Source: Asterochloris sp. CNOR1
Taxonomy: Eukaryota > Chlorophyta > Trebouxiophyceae > Trebouxiales > Trebouxiaceae
Length of the DNA: 64,000 nucleotides
Assembly (NCBI GenBank): GCA_963969365.1
Contig: OZ017747.1
Span: 496,001 to 560,000 of the forward strand
Reading direction: 5' to 3'
Shown here: positions 22,601 through 34,321 of the stretch, piece after piece
Position numbering within the stretch: the first letter of the stretch is position 1
How the letters are laid out: each line of letters starts with the position of its first letter
Program-made: the position numbers and the translations under genes
The notes under the pieces: model-generated
Database searches by the model: none
Seen by the model: only the letters and a program-made list of their open reading frames with translations
Told to the model about the DNA's origin: nothing

Positions 22601-24210
22601 TGTCACTGGCTTCAGCATCTGCTGGGCATGCCAGGCCAGGCGTGCAATAGCCGACAGCGCTGCACATGTGAGGCAGGGACTGACCTCCAGGACCTGTCGA
22701 GATCGGCCACGGGCATCTCCCCACTGGGCCGGTTGACCACTGCAGGCAACACTTTGCAGAATTAGCAGCACTGCAAGCTGCAGATGCTGTAGCAACAGAG
22801 GGGTTTGCAAGCCACCCCCACACACAGCACACAGCTCCCAGGAATGTGCAAGAACAGCATAGCTGCCGGCTTGCACACACAGCACCCAATGACACTGAAA
22901 AACGGCCAGACCAGTGAAGCTGTTTAACGGTGGACACACAGTGGCTTGCACTTCAGACACAAAACTGCCTCCAGAAAAGCCAGGCCAGTAAAGCTATCTG
23001 ATGGGGGCAACAAGCAGCATGCGCCTCAAATACAGCACACAATGCCTGAGACAAGGCAGGGCCAGGGCTGCACAGTGCGGCAAGCACGTATGCCTGGCCG
23101 TGAGGCTGTCCAGCACACGCATCCACAGGTGCCATCAAGCGCTGAAAGGGCCATGCTCGGATGGGCTTGGCCATCAGCTTACACATCTGCACTGGTCTCA
23201 CACACGTCTGCTGGGAGCATGCTGCACAGCCTGCTGGGCTGCAGCAGCTCAGACATCCGTGCAGAGAAAAGCAGCAGGGGCCCACCCAGAGAGTCCATGG
23301 CACAATTCTCACAAAATTGCCAGGCACGACAGGGCTCCATTGTGACACGTGTATCAAGTTAATTGCTGCCTCTGACACTGGTGCAGCAGCACAGCCTCAG
23401 GGACGGCCCAAGACAGTAAGTGACCATGCAGAGCGATTAAACTTGGTCCCAGGCAGCGAGTCTGTCCACACCTGTGCGGTAGATGATGCCACCATACGCA
23501 GATGCACCCCCGCCCTCATAATTCAGAATGTGCGACTCGGAGCCCACAATAACCTGCAGCACACGTGGGGCATTTGGCGGGCACAGCGCCTTCGAGCCGC
23601 TGCGGGCCATTCCCGGTTGACGGACATCCTTCATCAAAGCGGAAGCATCAGCTGACTTGCAATGCATGAGATGCATCAGCATAGCTGTGCACTGTAGACT
23701 GCTGCTACACAAGCTCCCGCATGGCAACTACACGATTACCTCAGTACCTCTCGCGCAGTGGGCCAGCAGGGCACTCAGGTTGCCCTGCGTGCCTGAAGTC
23801 ACAAACAGGGCGGCCTCCTTGCCCATAATGTCAGCTGCATAGTCCTGCAGCTTGTTCACATCTGGATCCTCTCCATACACATCGTCCCCGACCTGCACAA
23901 GGAGCAGGGACTTGTGTCAGAGCAGGCGCCTGCACAGGCATGCTGTGCACAAGCCTCACACAATGGCAAGCTCTGGAATTTGAATTTGCATCAGCAGGGG
24001 TTGATGGCTGCCCACCTCTGCCAGCATCATTGCCTCCCGCATGGCCTGTGTTGGCCTGGTGACTGTGTCTGATCTGAAATCCGCCACATCATGTGCCCTG
24101 CAGCATCCTGACGCATCAGATGGCACTGATGTGAGCCGCAGGACATCAGACGCATGAAACAACCTCACTTTGGAGGAGGAGCCATCTTTTCGGTCTGGTA
24201 GCAGTTGCAA
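19648..24210 (-). CDS. Threonine aldolase (PLP-dependent)
   Basis: Cleaves L-threonine or allo-threonine to glycine and acetaldehyde. Exons in phase: 24016 up to at least 24097 ([20 protein letters not shown]), 23740-23892 ([16 protein letters not shown]), 23472-23553 ([16 protein letters not shown]), 22685-22739, 22177-22236 ([10 protein letters not shown]), 21675-21793 ([18 protein letters not shown]), 21428-21486, 21010-21130, 20552-20623 and 19648-19988 with stop TAG. The PLP lysine is in [12 protein letters not shown], formed across the 21428/21130 junction. The start is unresolved: the open frame runs upstream of 24097 to about 24245 without an ATG, so a first exon, possibly coding a transit peptide, lies further upstream. 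Convergent with the unrecognised + gene (187 bp between stops). Confidence 0.92.
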
Positions 24211-25502
24211 TGCAGCCTTGCAGATCTGCCCGGGTTGTTGTTGTGTTTAAAGGTGCAAGCTGTTGGAATTTTGGCTGTGCGTGACAACATCTCGTGATCA
24301 CATGTTCCCTGCTGCAAATTTAATGTCCTTCGCGGCGAATGAATTCATACATCTCAGTGATCAGAGCTTAGCTACTTCCTAGCAGCAGCCATCATTTGCT
24401 GATTGCTTGCAGGCGCATCAGCAGCCCTCAATGCTGACTGCCTGCAGTGATCGCCAACTAGCATTGTAGATGATGATGCTCATTTACTCCCCACCACCTC
24501 TGAGCTGCCACTGATGGCACCTCCAGCTATTGACATCAACTGCATGACACTCTTTGAGTTGTCCCTCCACCCAACTTCAGGCATCAGTTTTGCTTTTGCT
24601 TTAGATGTTGATGCGCTGCCCTCCATTTCTGTGGCAGGCAAGCCAGCTCAAAATTTTGCAGCAGGGGCCGCTGACAGTTGCGTGCTGCAAGGCCGCCACC
24701 GATGCTGTGCCCTGGGCTCCTGCTGGCCTATTAGGCAGGCTGTTCAGCAGGCTTGCCCCTGGCAAGGCCAGCATTCAATTTGTCCCGCCATAACACATTT
24801 GTCTTCCCTCCAGCTTGCTGCAAGCGCACCAGCAGGCAGCCACCTGGTGTTCACAACGTGCTCACCCATGCAGGGAACAACCATACAGACATGCTTAGCA
24901 GAGTCAGGCCTTGGCTGCCCAGCAGCCACAGCTGAGGTGGTCTACACGTCCAGAGACTGTGCCCTGCTGATGTCCTCCTGACCAGTGCATCACACACCCT
25001 GCAGGATTACAAGCTCAGGCAAATGTATGACGCAGTCAAGGGACCACCTGGATGTTATCCTTACCGAAGTCTCCCATGAAACCTCATCAGGCAACAGCCA
25101 GCACTGTGGACATGTGGGCACCAGCTGAGTGTCTCATGTTGATGCTTCCATATGTCACACCAATGCTTAAGCGCCATTTTGACAAGGCTGTGCATTAGAA
25201 AAGCTGATGAAATGCAAGATACGGGCGGTGACCACAGGCACATCAGTAAACATGTGCACCATTGTGACCCTGAATTGCATCAAGCAGCAGAGGGCATTGA
25301 GGCTGAAGCCAAGGCAAGGTGTCAGAGGGCAACAGCAGCGAAAGGGAGAGTCTGTCAGTGCAGCCTTGATCTGGGTGTCACTTGTTGTTGCAGACATGCC
25401 ACTTTTAGTACCTCCCACTGGGCTGCTACTTGCTCCAAGGCTACATTTTGCGGCCAGCTTGTAGCACATCACACCACACTGCTGAGGTGAGGGCACTCTG
25501 CC
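24211..25502. other. Gap between threonine aldolase and D27-like gene
   Basis: No recognised gene. Both flanking genes are on the minus strand, so this holds the D27-like 3' UTR, the aldolase promoter and probably its missing first exon. A plus-strand open frame at 24514-24981 has no recognisable domain and is not called. Confidence 0.45.
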
Positions 25503-27645
25503 TCATGCCAGCTTGTGGCACCTCCTGCCAGCCTGCTGCCTGCCCTGGGGGCACTCTGCAAAGCAGGGCTGCTGCTGCACTTCATCCTCAGAAATGGCGG
25601 GGGGCGCCTCGCCAAAGACCATATCACAGGAAAAGTCCTCAAAATTGGGCTGCATCACACAGGGAGCATGGTTCAGCTTGTACCTGGTGTCGAGTTGAGC
25701 CCCAGCATAGATGCTCGTCGGAGCTTTAGCTAAAAGTGCACAATTCCTGTGTTTTTGGGGTAGCCCAGGCCTGTGCTAGGTGCAAGGCCATCAATATTCT
25801 GGCGTCCAGGATGGGGAACCCCAGCTGCAATGACATCCGAGGACAAGTGATGACGCATTGATCACCTTCATGGTCAATGGCATGCCGAGCTCCTCTGTAA
25901 AAAATGTTTGAACAGGTGACTTGCAGAGATTTGTGCACATTGCGGCACAGTTAGACTCTGCCAGGTACCTGCAAAACCAGGCAGCCATATGTGCAGGCTG
26001 CTCCTCACATCAGAAAGCACTTCAAGAGGGGCTGGTCAATGAGCCAGCCTGGAGGGGGACTGCATGGTAGGTGCGACAGCAGAGGCTGCAAAGCCATGCA
26101 GCTGCACGCCTCAGCAGCTGCAGGGTGGGCAGCATGAACTGTAGCCAACAGCCATGCTGCGCACTTCAGGGCACCAGGCTGCACGGCTTGACAAGCACAG
26201 AGCTGCGCTGAACCTGCCCCTCCACCTCAAAACACGCCCCAGCCCCAATGCCACCCACAGAGCTGAGCTGCGCTTTCTCCCGCTCTTCCCTGTCGAGTGA
26301 TGCCCCAGCCTCACAGCTACCCACCTGCAGCGCTTGATGTGCACAGAGCTGCGCTGCATCTGGCCCTGCACCTCAGCCTCCTCAATCTGCATGGGTCCCA
26401 CCAGCCATGTGAAGAAGGCTGGCGTGATCTTGGCATTGACCTCGGCGCCCCACCTGCCGGGCAGGTGCAGAGTCAGATACTGCACCAGTTCAGCAGCTGC
26501 CATGCCATGACGCACAGGCACATATGCTGACCGAAAGTCTGTCTGCCTGCCAGGCAGCATGTTGAGCGCTGTGCTGCTGCCACGCGGATGGGAGTGCTCG
26601 CAGCAGCCAGCTTGGCCTCTCACGTGCCTGGCAGAGGTCACAGCAGCCATTGCACAAGACTGCTCCTGTGCAGGTGTGATGGGTCAGGTAGAGCGCACTG
26701 CCCACCTGCTATAGGGAAATGCCTTCCTGCAGGCAGCAACAGCCCTGCCTGACTGCTGGTGCTCGATCTGTTTGTAGACATGCTGCACTCAAAGTCACAG
26801 GCTGCTGTTCCTGGGTTGGCGAAGCACAAGACAAATGCGTATTGGTTTGGACGGTCTTGCTCTGCATGCTATGCAAGCACAGCTTGATGTTTCAGTGAAG
26901 CAATGGCTAGAGATCCTGCACACAGCAGCAGATGCAAACTGTTGGGCAGGGAGATTTGGCAGCATCTCTGAGCATGTTGGGCAAGGCCACCCAAGCTGTG
27001 GCTGTGTCCACCGGTACCCACCTGAACCATGCAGGCACACCAGGGAAGCCTTTGATCACAGCATCTCGTTGCTGCTCTGCCGTCTTGCCCTTCATCAGCG
27101 CTAGGGAGACCTCGACCATGCCCTGGAGGACAAGGACTGCAACAGTGAGAGCCACTCCGGCCTGAGAGAGTCACATGGGTGGGCTGAGGGAGAGGCGCGG
27201 TGAAACGCAGTTGCCATGGCAGCAACTGAGCACGGTCTTTGCTGTGGCAACACCAGCTTCCAAGGAGCTGCAAGGCTCACCTTGTAAGTCTCCTCGCCAT
27301 CCCTCCAGCCCCTGGTAAGGAGAACCAGCGATGTCTGTCAGAATTGGCCCAGGCTGCCACAATGCAGCTAGCACAGGCGAAGCAGGTCAGTCACCTGGGG
27401 CTCTGGTAGTTGGCGAGGCTACCATAGGCACGCCTGCAAAGATTTATGAATTGCACATCGGACCAAGAGTCCTTGTATTCAATCACCTCCCCATCTGCTG
27501 TCACATTCTGCTGCTTGCTGGCATGCAGCAAGGGTGGTCTGAACATCAGGCGTGGCTTTTTGCATGGCCTCAGTTCTATAGGAGAACTTGAGTAGCTGGG
27601 TCTATGCTGCCCCACAAACCTGTCAACGCCAAGCGAGCTCAGCAT
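25503..27645 (-). CDS. D27: DWARF27-like carotenoid isomerase (DUF4033), six exons
   Basis: Plant D27 is a plastid iron protein that isomerises all-trans to 9-cis beta-carotene; algal paralogues may differ in substrate. Exons in phase: 27395-27645, 27281-27311, 27022-27122, 26325-26453, 25866-25968 and 25503-25649. The ATG at 27645 gives a Ser/Arg/Lys-rich start (MLSSLGVDRFVGQHRPSYSS), consistent with a chloroplast transit peptide. Family landmarks follow in order: YKDSWSDVQFINLCRRAYG, TPAFFTWLVGP, SVHIKRCRYLAESNCAAMCT, NLCKSPVQTFF, LGMPLTMKPNFEDFSCDMVF, GEAPPAISED and QQPCF. The conserved Cys residues of the CxxMCxNLCK region and near the C-terminus are present. The product is about 250 aa, near family size. 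Confidence 0.9.
26182..26385 (-). repeat. Decayed copies of D27 exon 4 end
   Basis: The exon 4 end (forward CGCTTGATGTGCACAGAGCT at 26331) recurs in the following intron at about 26185-26240 (CGGCTTGACAAGCACAGAGC) and about 26250-26295 (CACAGAGCTGAGCTGCGCT). Confidence 0.75.
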
Positions 27646-27773
27646 GCGTTTTTCCTGGAGAGTTGAGCAGGAAACTTAGGTCGTGCATTTACAAGCTATG
27701 CGACACCCTGCAAGCTCCAAGACCTATGCCCCAATTCTCAACCTAGAGCGTACAGCTCCATCAACGGGCATGG

Positions 27774-30700
27774 CTACAGTCGGCGTCCTAAGTCACCCGG
27801 GCCAGCAAGGCCCCTGGCAAGCAAACTGTCTAGACCAGATGTGGACGTGCCAGGAAGTGATTGATCCACCGCCTCGAAACACAGGTGAGCTATGGCACCT
27901 AGGCAGTCACTGTGTGGGGTTAGTACAAAAGCCATAGCACTACAATTGATTGCAGTGCCCCACTGAACAAATAGATACATGCAGGAGACCCACGAGTCAG
28001 TATCACAAGTGCAGTGGGTGCACGGCAGAGGTGGCTGCTTCAACGCCAAAGCCTAGGAAGAAAGAAAGCATTGGCTTGCAGCACTTGCCAAAAAATTCAA
28101 GGTAGAAGCATACGAGCGGGCCTTGACTGCTCCAGGTCACATTCAACCTGGAGGGCATCAATCTGGTGGGCTGAAGACGTCACCAGGGTGTCATAAGGGA
28201 GCCTGGCACAGGTGAAGTACAGTCTAGCTAGACTGGGAGATTTGACGATGGGTTTGGGTGCAAGGTTCGTGCATCCTAGCCTGCTGCTGCGACCGGAACT
28301 GTGAGAATTGGCATGTTGCACATGGAGCTGGACATGCCATTGGCTGCCTGGCACCTGGCCTGAACCATGGACATCACGGCGGTGCTGCCGCTGGCAATGG
28401 CGAAGGCATAGCTGCGGAGCAGGGCACAAGCACGTCAGACAGTGCTGTCAAGATGTGAGGAGCAACTGACATCCCTCAATGGTGGGAGGCAGTGTATTGC
28501 AGGAGCAGCTGCGCAGCATGCTGAGCTCCCCTGACATGCTGAGGAGGAGTGGCTGGCTTACCCATCATCAAAAGGCGCCTCAGGTTCAGCCTCAGCATCA
28601 CTCCAGCCCACAGCAGTCTCAGCAACTGGTGGCACGAGAAGGTCTGAACATGCCCTCACAATGGTCGCTGGGATCTGCATGACAGGTCTGGGGCTGCGTT
28701 TTGCATCTGCTCACAGTGGCACATCCAAGTCCAGCCAGACTGTGCGGCGCTCTTGGCAGGGTCCTTCAACCTGTCTCCTGAGTTGTATGCCATGCAACAG
28801 CTGTTGAGGGGTGACAGCAGGCAGCAGGGGCATGCCAGCTGATGGAGACTCACCGCTTCAGCAGGCCCAACCGCAGTGTTGTACAGCTCCAGCGCTTGCA
28901 GGAAGCCGACGCTCTCCTGTACCATGAAATCCTTGTTTCAAAAGCAATCATGCACGGCTGGAGCTGCTACCAGCGTGTGATGAATAGGTCAGTGCTCAGC
29001 AAAGGTCTTGCTGTGGTTCAGTTTGCCAGCAACTGGAATTTCATGGCAACCAGCCAATCTACATCAACACTGCAGGCCACAAGTCAAGTCAGAATGTCTA
29101 TTGTTCAGCCCCTACTCCCAGTGTTGTTTGTGCTGCCCAGTCACCCACCATTGCATTGGCAACCATGACGTCAGACTGGGTCACAGACCCATCATGAGCA
29201 AGGTTGATGGCCTGCGCCGTGTAGTTGCGGGCCACCATCTCCCAGGGGGCACCAGAGAAGTAGAATTGGGCGTCAGCTGCACGTAGATAACAGCCCTCTT
29301 CTGCATCTCTCACAGGATGGATGTGGGAGGCACAGGATGGGAGGCACAACACTGTGCTGCTTGCTGGCAACAACAGGCTGCCACAGCAGAAACATATATG
29401 CATGACTTAGTCCTTGAGTCTGCTATGAGTTGGCACAATGCAGCATGACGGAGACAATAAGCAGCTCTGGGCAGCTTCTGCTCCCAGGCCTTGTTGCCTG
29501 TGGGGAGGGCATTCTGGGACTTCTAACAGGCAGGCAAGCAACACAAATTTCACCATGAGCACACATGGTGTAGTTGAACGCAACTGGTGCTGCTGCCAGG
29601 TCGAGGTCATACTCGATGCCGGTTCCATTGGCTGTGATTGCCCAGTAGGCTTGCTCATAGGCAGCTACACTGGCTGGCCTGCAGACAGTTGCACAACTTG
29701 ACTAAGCTGCTCATGCTCAAGGCTTGCTAGTGCACATATGTATGGGTGAATGCAAATATACTCATACATCATCATATGATCATCATATGATGATGTATGC
29801 ATGCATGTGAAGATTGCACCAGCCTTAGCAAGTGCAATAATCCACTGTACATATGTGCACCTTGTTACAGCAATAATACAGATGCTGGTGAGCTACACAA
29901 TGACAATGGAGTAGGCCTACTTCATTCTCTCCTAGGAGTGGGACCCTGCAAGACCAGCACACCTGGCTGCATAAGCATTGGCAGGAGCGCTCTCGGCTGC
30001 GGCGATGATTTCGTCGGACAGCACTGTGGAGGCTGCGGTGTGGTTGGTAAAGACGCAGTTCCCTGCACCGGCAGACAACTTGATCGGCAACAGCTTGCAT
30101 CCGTGGTTAGCTCATGCTAGCATCAGGTAAGCGAGTAGGTTGCAGCATAGCAGGCCCCTCAATGCTCTTTTGCACAAGGCTGCAACTGCAACAGCAACAG
30201 CAATGCGATGCATGAGCATGTCAGCAACTGAAAGCCTTCCTCAAGGGTGGCATTCACTTGTGGTCTGAAGTCACGCACACTTGTGTGATGCTCACCAAAC
30301 AAATCACTCTCTGTTGGGCCATCATCTTCGATTGGATAGCTGCAAACACAGCAGCCAGCGTCAGCATCCACACATGGCAGAGCAGGTGCAGCAAGTCAGC
30401 AGCCACACCCCATCAGTGCACTCTGTAGACAATTTGGCAACATGCAGAGGCAATCTGCTTGCAAAGATGTTGATTTGTATCCTCTGCTTACGAGCAAATG
30501 TTGGGGTATGCACCACACTGCTCCTCCCATGATGCCAGCTTGCATGCCCAGTTGATGGCAGTAGGGCTCACGCAGTAGTCGCCAAGGCGGACAATGTCTG
30601 CAGAGCGCCTAACTTGTAAGTCGGGACTTCAGAAGCAGCAGCACAACGTGGGGCAATACAACGGCGGCTCAGCAATGATTGCAGCTGCGACTGGAGATGT

Positions 30701-31715
30701 ACACAAGACCCTGCTGGCCACACAGCAGCATGTACATCTAGGCATCTCACCAGGGCTGGGGTTTGCCTCTTCACAACCCCGCTGTGTATCCAGCACTCCG
30801 CCCACCTGTGAGCTGCACCCTGCTGTGCCCATGAAGATGATCTCTGATATTTGGCTGCATGGACAGGGATCATCTACCATTATGACAGGCGTCCACATCA
30901 AATCTGCTTCAGTACACTGTCTCCGGTTCCCAGTGCATACGTTGTAAGGAACGAGGAGGGTGTTCGAAACATCTCAGGGCGGCTGAAAATAGGCTGAGAG
31001 GAGCGCTCCCAGTGAAAGAAGAAAGCTCACAGGCCAGTCGCTCATATCAGACCCTCACCTGCCGCATTGCAGAAGCTCTGAGACACACAGTGCTGCCTTG
31101 GTAGGCCCAATGCCAGTGCCAACCTGAAGGCAATGACTGCAAAGTGAGCCTGCTTGCAAGCTGCAGTGGTACGCGTCCTGCTGAAACTCCATGACCTCTG
31201 GGGAGTAACCACATTGAACAACAAGGAGAGCATGCTTTGCAGGCTGCAAGCAGCTTGTACACACCAGGATGGTCGGTTGCCCCATCATGAGGCCAGTCTC
31301 GAAGCTGTCACAGTAGATGCTTTGGCCCAGACTGTTTGATCCCTGCAGATTCTGCCCAAAGAAAGTGCCCTCACCTGCAAAGCAGCCGCTGTGTATTGTT
31401 CTGGAGGTGCAGGGTTTTGGAGATGCAGGAGGGGCCATAATTTTGTGGCCTCTTGATGCAAATGACATGCATTACCTACGCCGCTTGCAGCGCCAGCATC
31501 TGCCACAAGCAGAGCCATGACCTGCAGGCACGCAGAAGCAACTGATACGCCTCATGGATCAGCTGCAGCAGCCTTCTTACCTTTGATGGGAAAGCACTGC
31601 AAATGCCTCCCAGCGATGCCTGAGGTGCAGGAGCCTGACCCTTTGCGCCGACTACAGTGACAGTAAGCACTAACAGCCGGAGCAGTCTCATGCCCCGGCC
31701 TGTTTGACCAGCCAT
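27774..31715 (-). CDS. Unrecognised multi-exon secreted or membrane protein
   Basis: The first exon 31581-31715 codes MAGQTGRGMRLLRLLVLTVT..GAKGQ, a clear signal peptide (an in-frame ATG at 31757 is an alternative). Downstream coding blocks, all minus: 31275-31366 (GTFFGQNLQGSNSLGQSIYC), 31060-31124 (VGTGIGPTKAALCVSELLQC), about 30796-30970 (DLMWTPVIMVDDPCPCSQIS), about 30510-30600 (DIVRLGDYCVSPTAINWAC), about 30220-30340 (DDGPTESDLFGEHHTSVRDF), about 29975-30085, about 29158-29320 (ARNYTAQAINLAHDGSVTQS), 28857-28918, 28560-28680, 28345-28410 and 28130-28250. Cys pairs and several N-x-T/S sites suggest an extracellular domain. DIVRLGDYC is faintly like Tweety-type proteins, but I would not assign that. 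The 3' end is uncertain; an open frame reaches 27774. Confidence 0.5.
29763..29799. repeat. Perfect 18-bp AT-rich inverted repeat, 1-base spacer
   Basis: CATACATCATCATATGAT at 29763-29780 is followed by one C and its exact reverse complement at 29782-29799. It lies in an intron of the unrecognised minus-strand gene and would form a cruciform or RNA hairpin. Confidence 0.92.
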
Positions 31716-33382
31716 GCTGGCCGGGGTCGGTGAGTATGTACCACTGCGAGCAGACATGCTGGGAGCGTGGCAATTAAGGTTGGGGACGGGCAAAGTTTGA
31801 GGTTGCAATCCTCCTCCAAAACTCTAAATCATAACACGCATGCCTTGATTGACGTAAAGTTTCGAAGCCGACTGCGGCCTCAACAGGCCAGAATTATACC
31901 TGGTCTAAAGGATTTGCTTCATAGTATAGGAGCCTCAAGAAGCAGCAGGCGTGGTCCTTGAGCCCCCAGTGCTGCCCAACATGATGCTTATAGATGATTA
32001 CAGATGTGGCTCTCTGGCTAGCTATAGGTGATGAAGGGCTGTCAACTACTGCTGCGGCTCAGCAAAGAGGTGGCTGTGAACAATTCTAAGGTCTGCAAGG
32101 CCTGGGGAGTGCAACAATATGTGCTGCTCATCCTCAATGCCACTGGCTGACTTGCAGATGCGGTGGGTCCTGTCCTCCCTGGTAGGCTTGGACAGGAGGT
32201 AGCGCCCTGTCTGGACAAGCAACTGGTGACTGCTGCATCTGATGCTGGCGTAACTTCTTCACAAGTTGAAGCCTCTGGTTTTGGCAAGGTATGGCAGTAG
32301 CTGTGCTGAGACCCTGCATCTGCATGTATGTGGCCACAGCAGTGGCGGCCTGGAATATCTGAAGCGCTGCTCATGACGTTTCCTGCTGGGAGCTGTTTCA
32401 GCGCTGCCATGTGCCTGTAGTGCATCAAATGCAGAGGAGCAGTCGCAGTACAGCCCAGGGCTCCAGGCGCCATCATACATAGCCCACAGTCAGGGCTCCT
32501 CTGTAATCGCTTGGGGTCCCAAATCATGTATGCCAAGCTGTCTGCACAGAGACTGTGCATGCAGAGACTCAGCAGCCTGTGTGTCCGCATCCGTGACAGG
32601 ATGGTTGCCATCTGCGCGGGCGACTGCAACGAGTTGCCATACGTCTGCCAAATGACTTCAGACCTACATGGCCTCTGGCACCATGGCTGAGCAGGCAGCT
32701 CCGCCTGGCAGCATCAGAGGTGCAGTGTTAGCAGAAGGGCGCGACCCCCTGCACTATGACCTAAGCCCAAGCTTTCAACCTAGCGCGCCAAACCAGATCA
32801 ACCATGCACCATTGCCAGGCGCCATCTGCTGAGTACAACAGTGATATTAGTCCATGTCATCAGCCTGGGGCTGGCTGGGACTACATAGCGCAACTGCGTG
32901 GCAGTTGCTCCCCAACAGCCCCCCTTCCCCTCAGAGCGGCTATTGATCAAGCCTGCAGACACCTGTCTGATGTCGTGGCTGATGTGCAGCCAGTGCCGGT
33001 CTCTGCCCCTGGTGTGCACAGGTTGGAGACTTTGGGGCCAGCAGGATGGTGCACCAGTTCGAGACGCAGCAGGTGCTTTGGGAACAGCCATGCCTGTCGC
33101 TCCTGAAGCAAAAGCTCGAATCCTTCGTGCAACCAGATCATCCATGCCCGTTATGGTGCGGCTGAGCCATAGAACATAGTGCAAGCTTAAAGGCACTATG
33201 CCTAGGTGCTGTTGTGGGGCCGGCCTATAAGCTCCACGCTATGTTGCAGGGTGTGATATAGCTGGCTTTAGGTCACATGACAAGCACTTCTTTGCAGGCT
33301 GCAGGCCATTGTGTCGGATCTGCTCTGTGATCTAAGGAATCTAAAGGAACGCATTTCAGCGCTGCAGTCCTTGGCTCAAGGC
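31716..33382. other. Divergent intergenic stretch upstream of NAA50
   Basis: No supported gene. Promoters of the minus-strand secreted-protein gene and of NAA50 must lie here. A 195-codon minus-strand open frame at 32042-32629 has low-complexity, shadow-like composition and no recognised motif, so it is not called. Confidence 0.45.
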
Positions 33383-34180
33383 ATGGGACGGCAGGAGCTC
33401 ATGCTTACCTATGATGGAGTGCGTGATAAGAACCTGGAGCAGCTCAAAACTTTGAGCAGAGCAATTTTCCCTGTCCGCTATCAGGCAGGTGAACACCTGT
33501 CCATGTCATGAAGCCTCTCTCCCCAGATGCAAGGGCATGTGCAGATGGCACCCCTCTCACTGCAGGACAAGGTCTACCAGGAAATCATCAATGCAAAGGA
33601 ATTCAGCAGACTAGGTGTGCAATCAGGCACTGCCTGATGTGATGGCACATATGGGAAGGCCAGCTCCTGATATTGTGAATTGCAGCATACCATAATGATG
33701 TGCTTGTGGGTGCCATTGGCTGTCGGCTTGAGGCGTCAGAGGAGGGGAGCAAAAGATTGTACATCATACTGCTGGGCGTCCTGGCACCCTACAGAGGCAT
33801 GCTCACAGGTGGGTCCTTGTCATGACTACCTGGTGCTGTGCCTGGTCAGCATTGCTGCGTTCCATGCTGACTGACACCTGTGCCTCCATGGCCAGGCACC
33901 AGATTGCTGGAGAAGTCGCTGCACGAGTGCAGCAAGGACAGCAGCATCAAGGAGGTCTACCTCCATGTGCAAAGCAACAATGAGGACGCAGTGCAGGTCA
34001 GAGGCACAGGCTGCTTCTGGACCCTCTGGTGATGCCAAGCGGCTGTGCTATGACGCAAGTTTTGTTGTGCAGTTCTACAAGCGCAATGGCTTTGCGGTGG
34101 GCGACACCATCAAAGGGTACTACAAGCGGCTGACGCCCTCAGATGCCATCGTTCTCAGTAGAAAGCTGGACCAGCTATAA
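33383..34180 (+). CDS. NAA50: N-alpha-acetyltransferase 50 (NatE catalytic subunit), five exons
   Basis: A GNAT-family enzyme that acetylates protein N-termini starting with Met and associates with the NatA complex on ribosomes. Exons: 33383-33484, 33566-33614, 33686-33808, 33896-33996 and 34073-34180, total about 160 aa as in other NAA50s. Landmarks: LEQLKTLSRAIFPVRYQDK, YQEIINAKEFSRLAYHNDV, VGAIGCRLE, KRLYIILLGVLAPYR, EVYLHVQSNNEDAVQFY and GYYKRLTPSDAIVLSRKL. The start at 33383 (MGRQELMLTYDGV) is the best ATG; 33401 is possible. Intron 1 has a GC donor. The acetyl-CoA loop reads RGMLTG instead of the family's RRLGIG, losing one glycine. Convergent with the TMEM209-like gene (141 bp between stops). 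Confidence 0.93.
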
Positions 34181-34321
34181 CTAGCAATTCATTCAATGTC
34201 CTTTGAATTCATTGCGTGTCTGTCTGAAGCGAGGGGTGCAGCAGGCCAGGCTGCGCAGCGGCACATACACAGCTCAAAAAGCAGGCATTAGAAAAAGGCG
34301 CTAGGCAGGCTATCAAGCATG

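Noticed and set aside
24514-24981. 155-codon plus-strand open frame
   Set aside because: No homology recognised and no clear splice or start context; insufficient support.
32042-32629. 195-codon minus-strand open frame without introns
   Set aside because: No recognisable domain, composition like other shadows, and every supported gene here has introns; left as gap.
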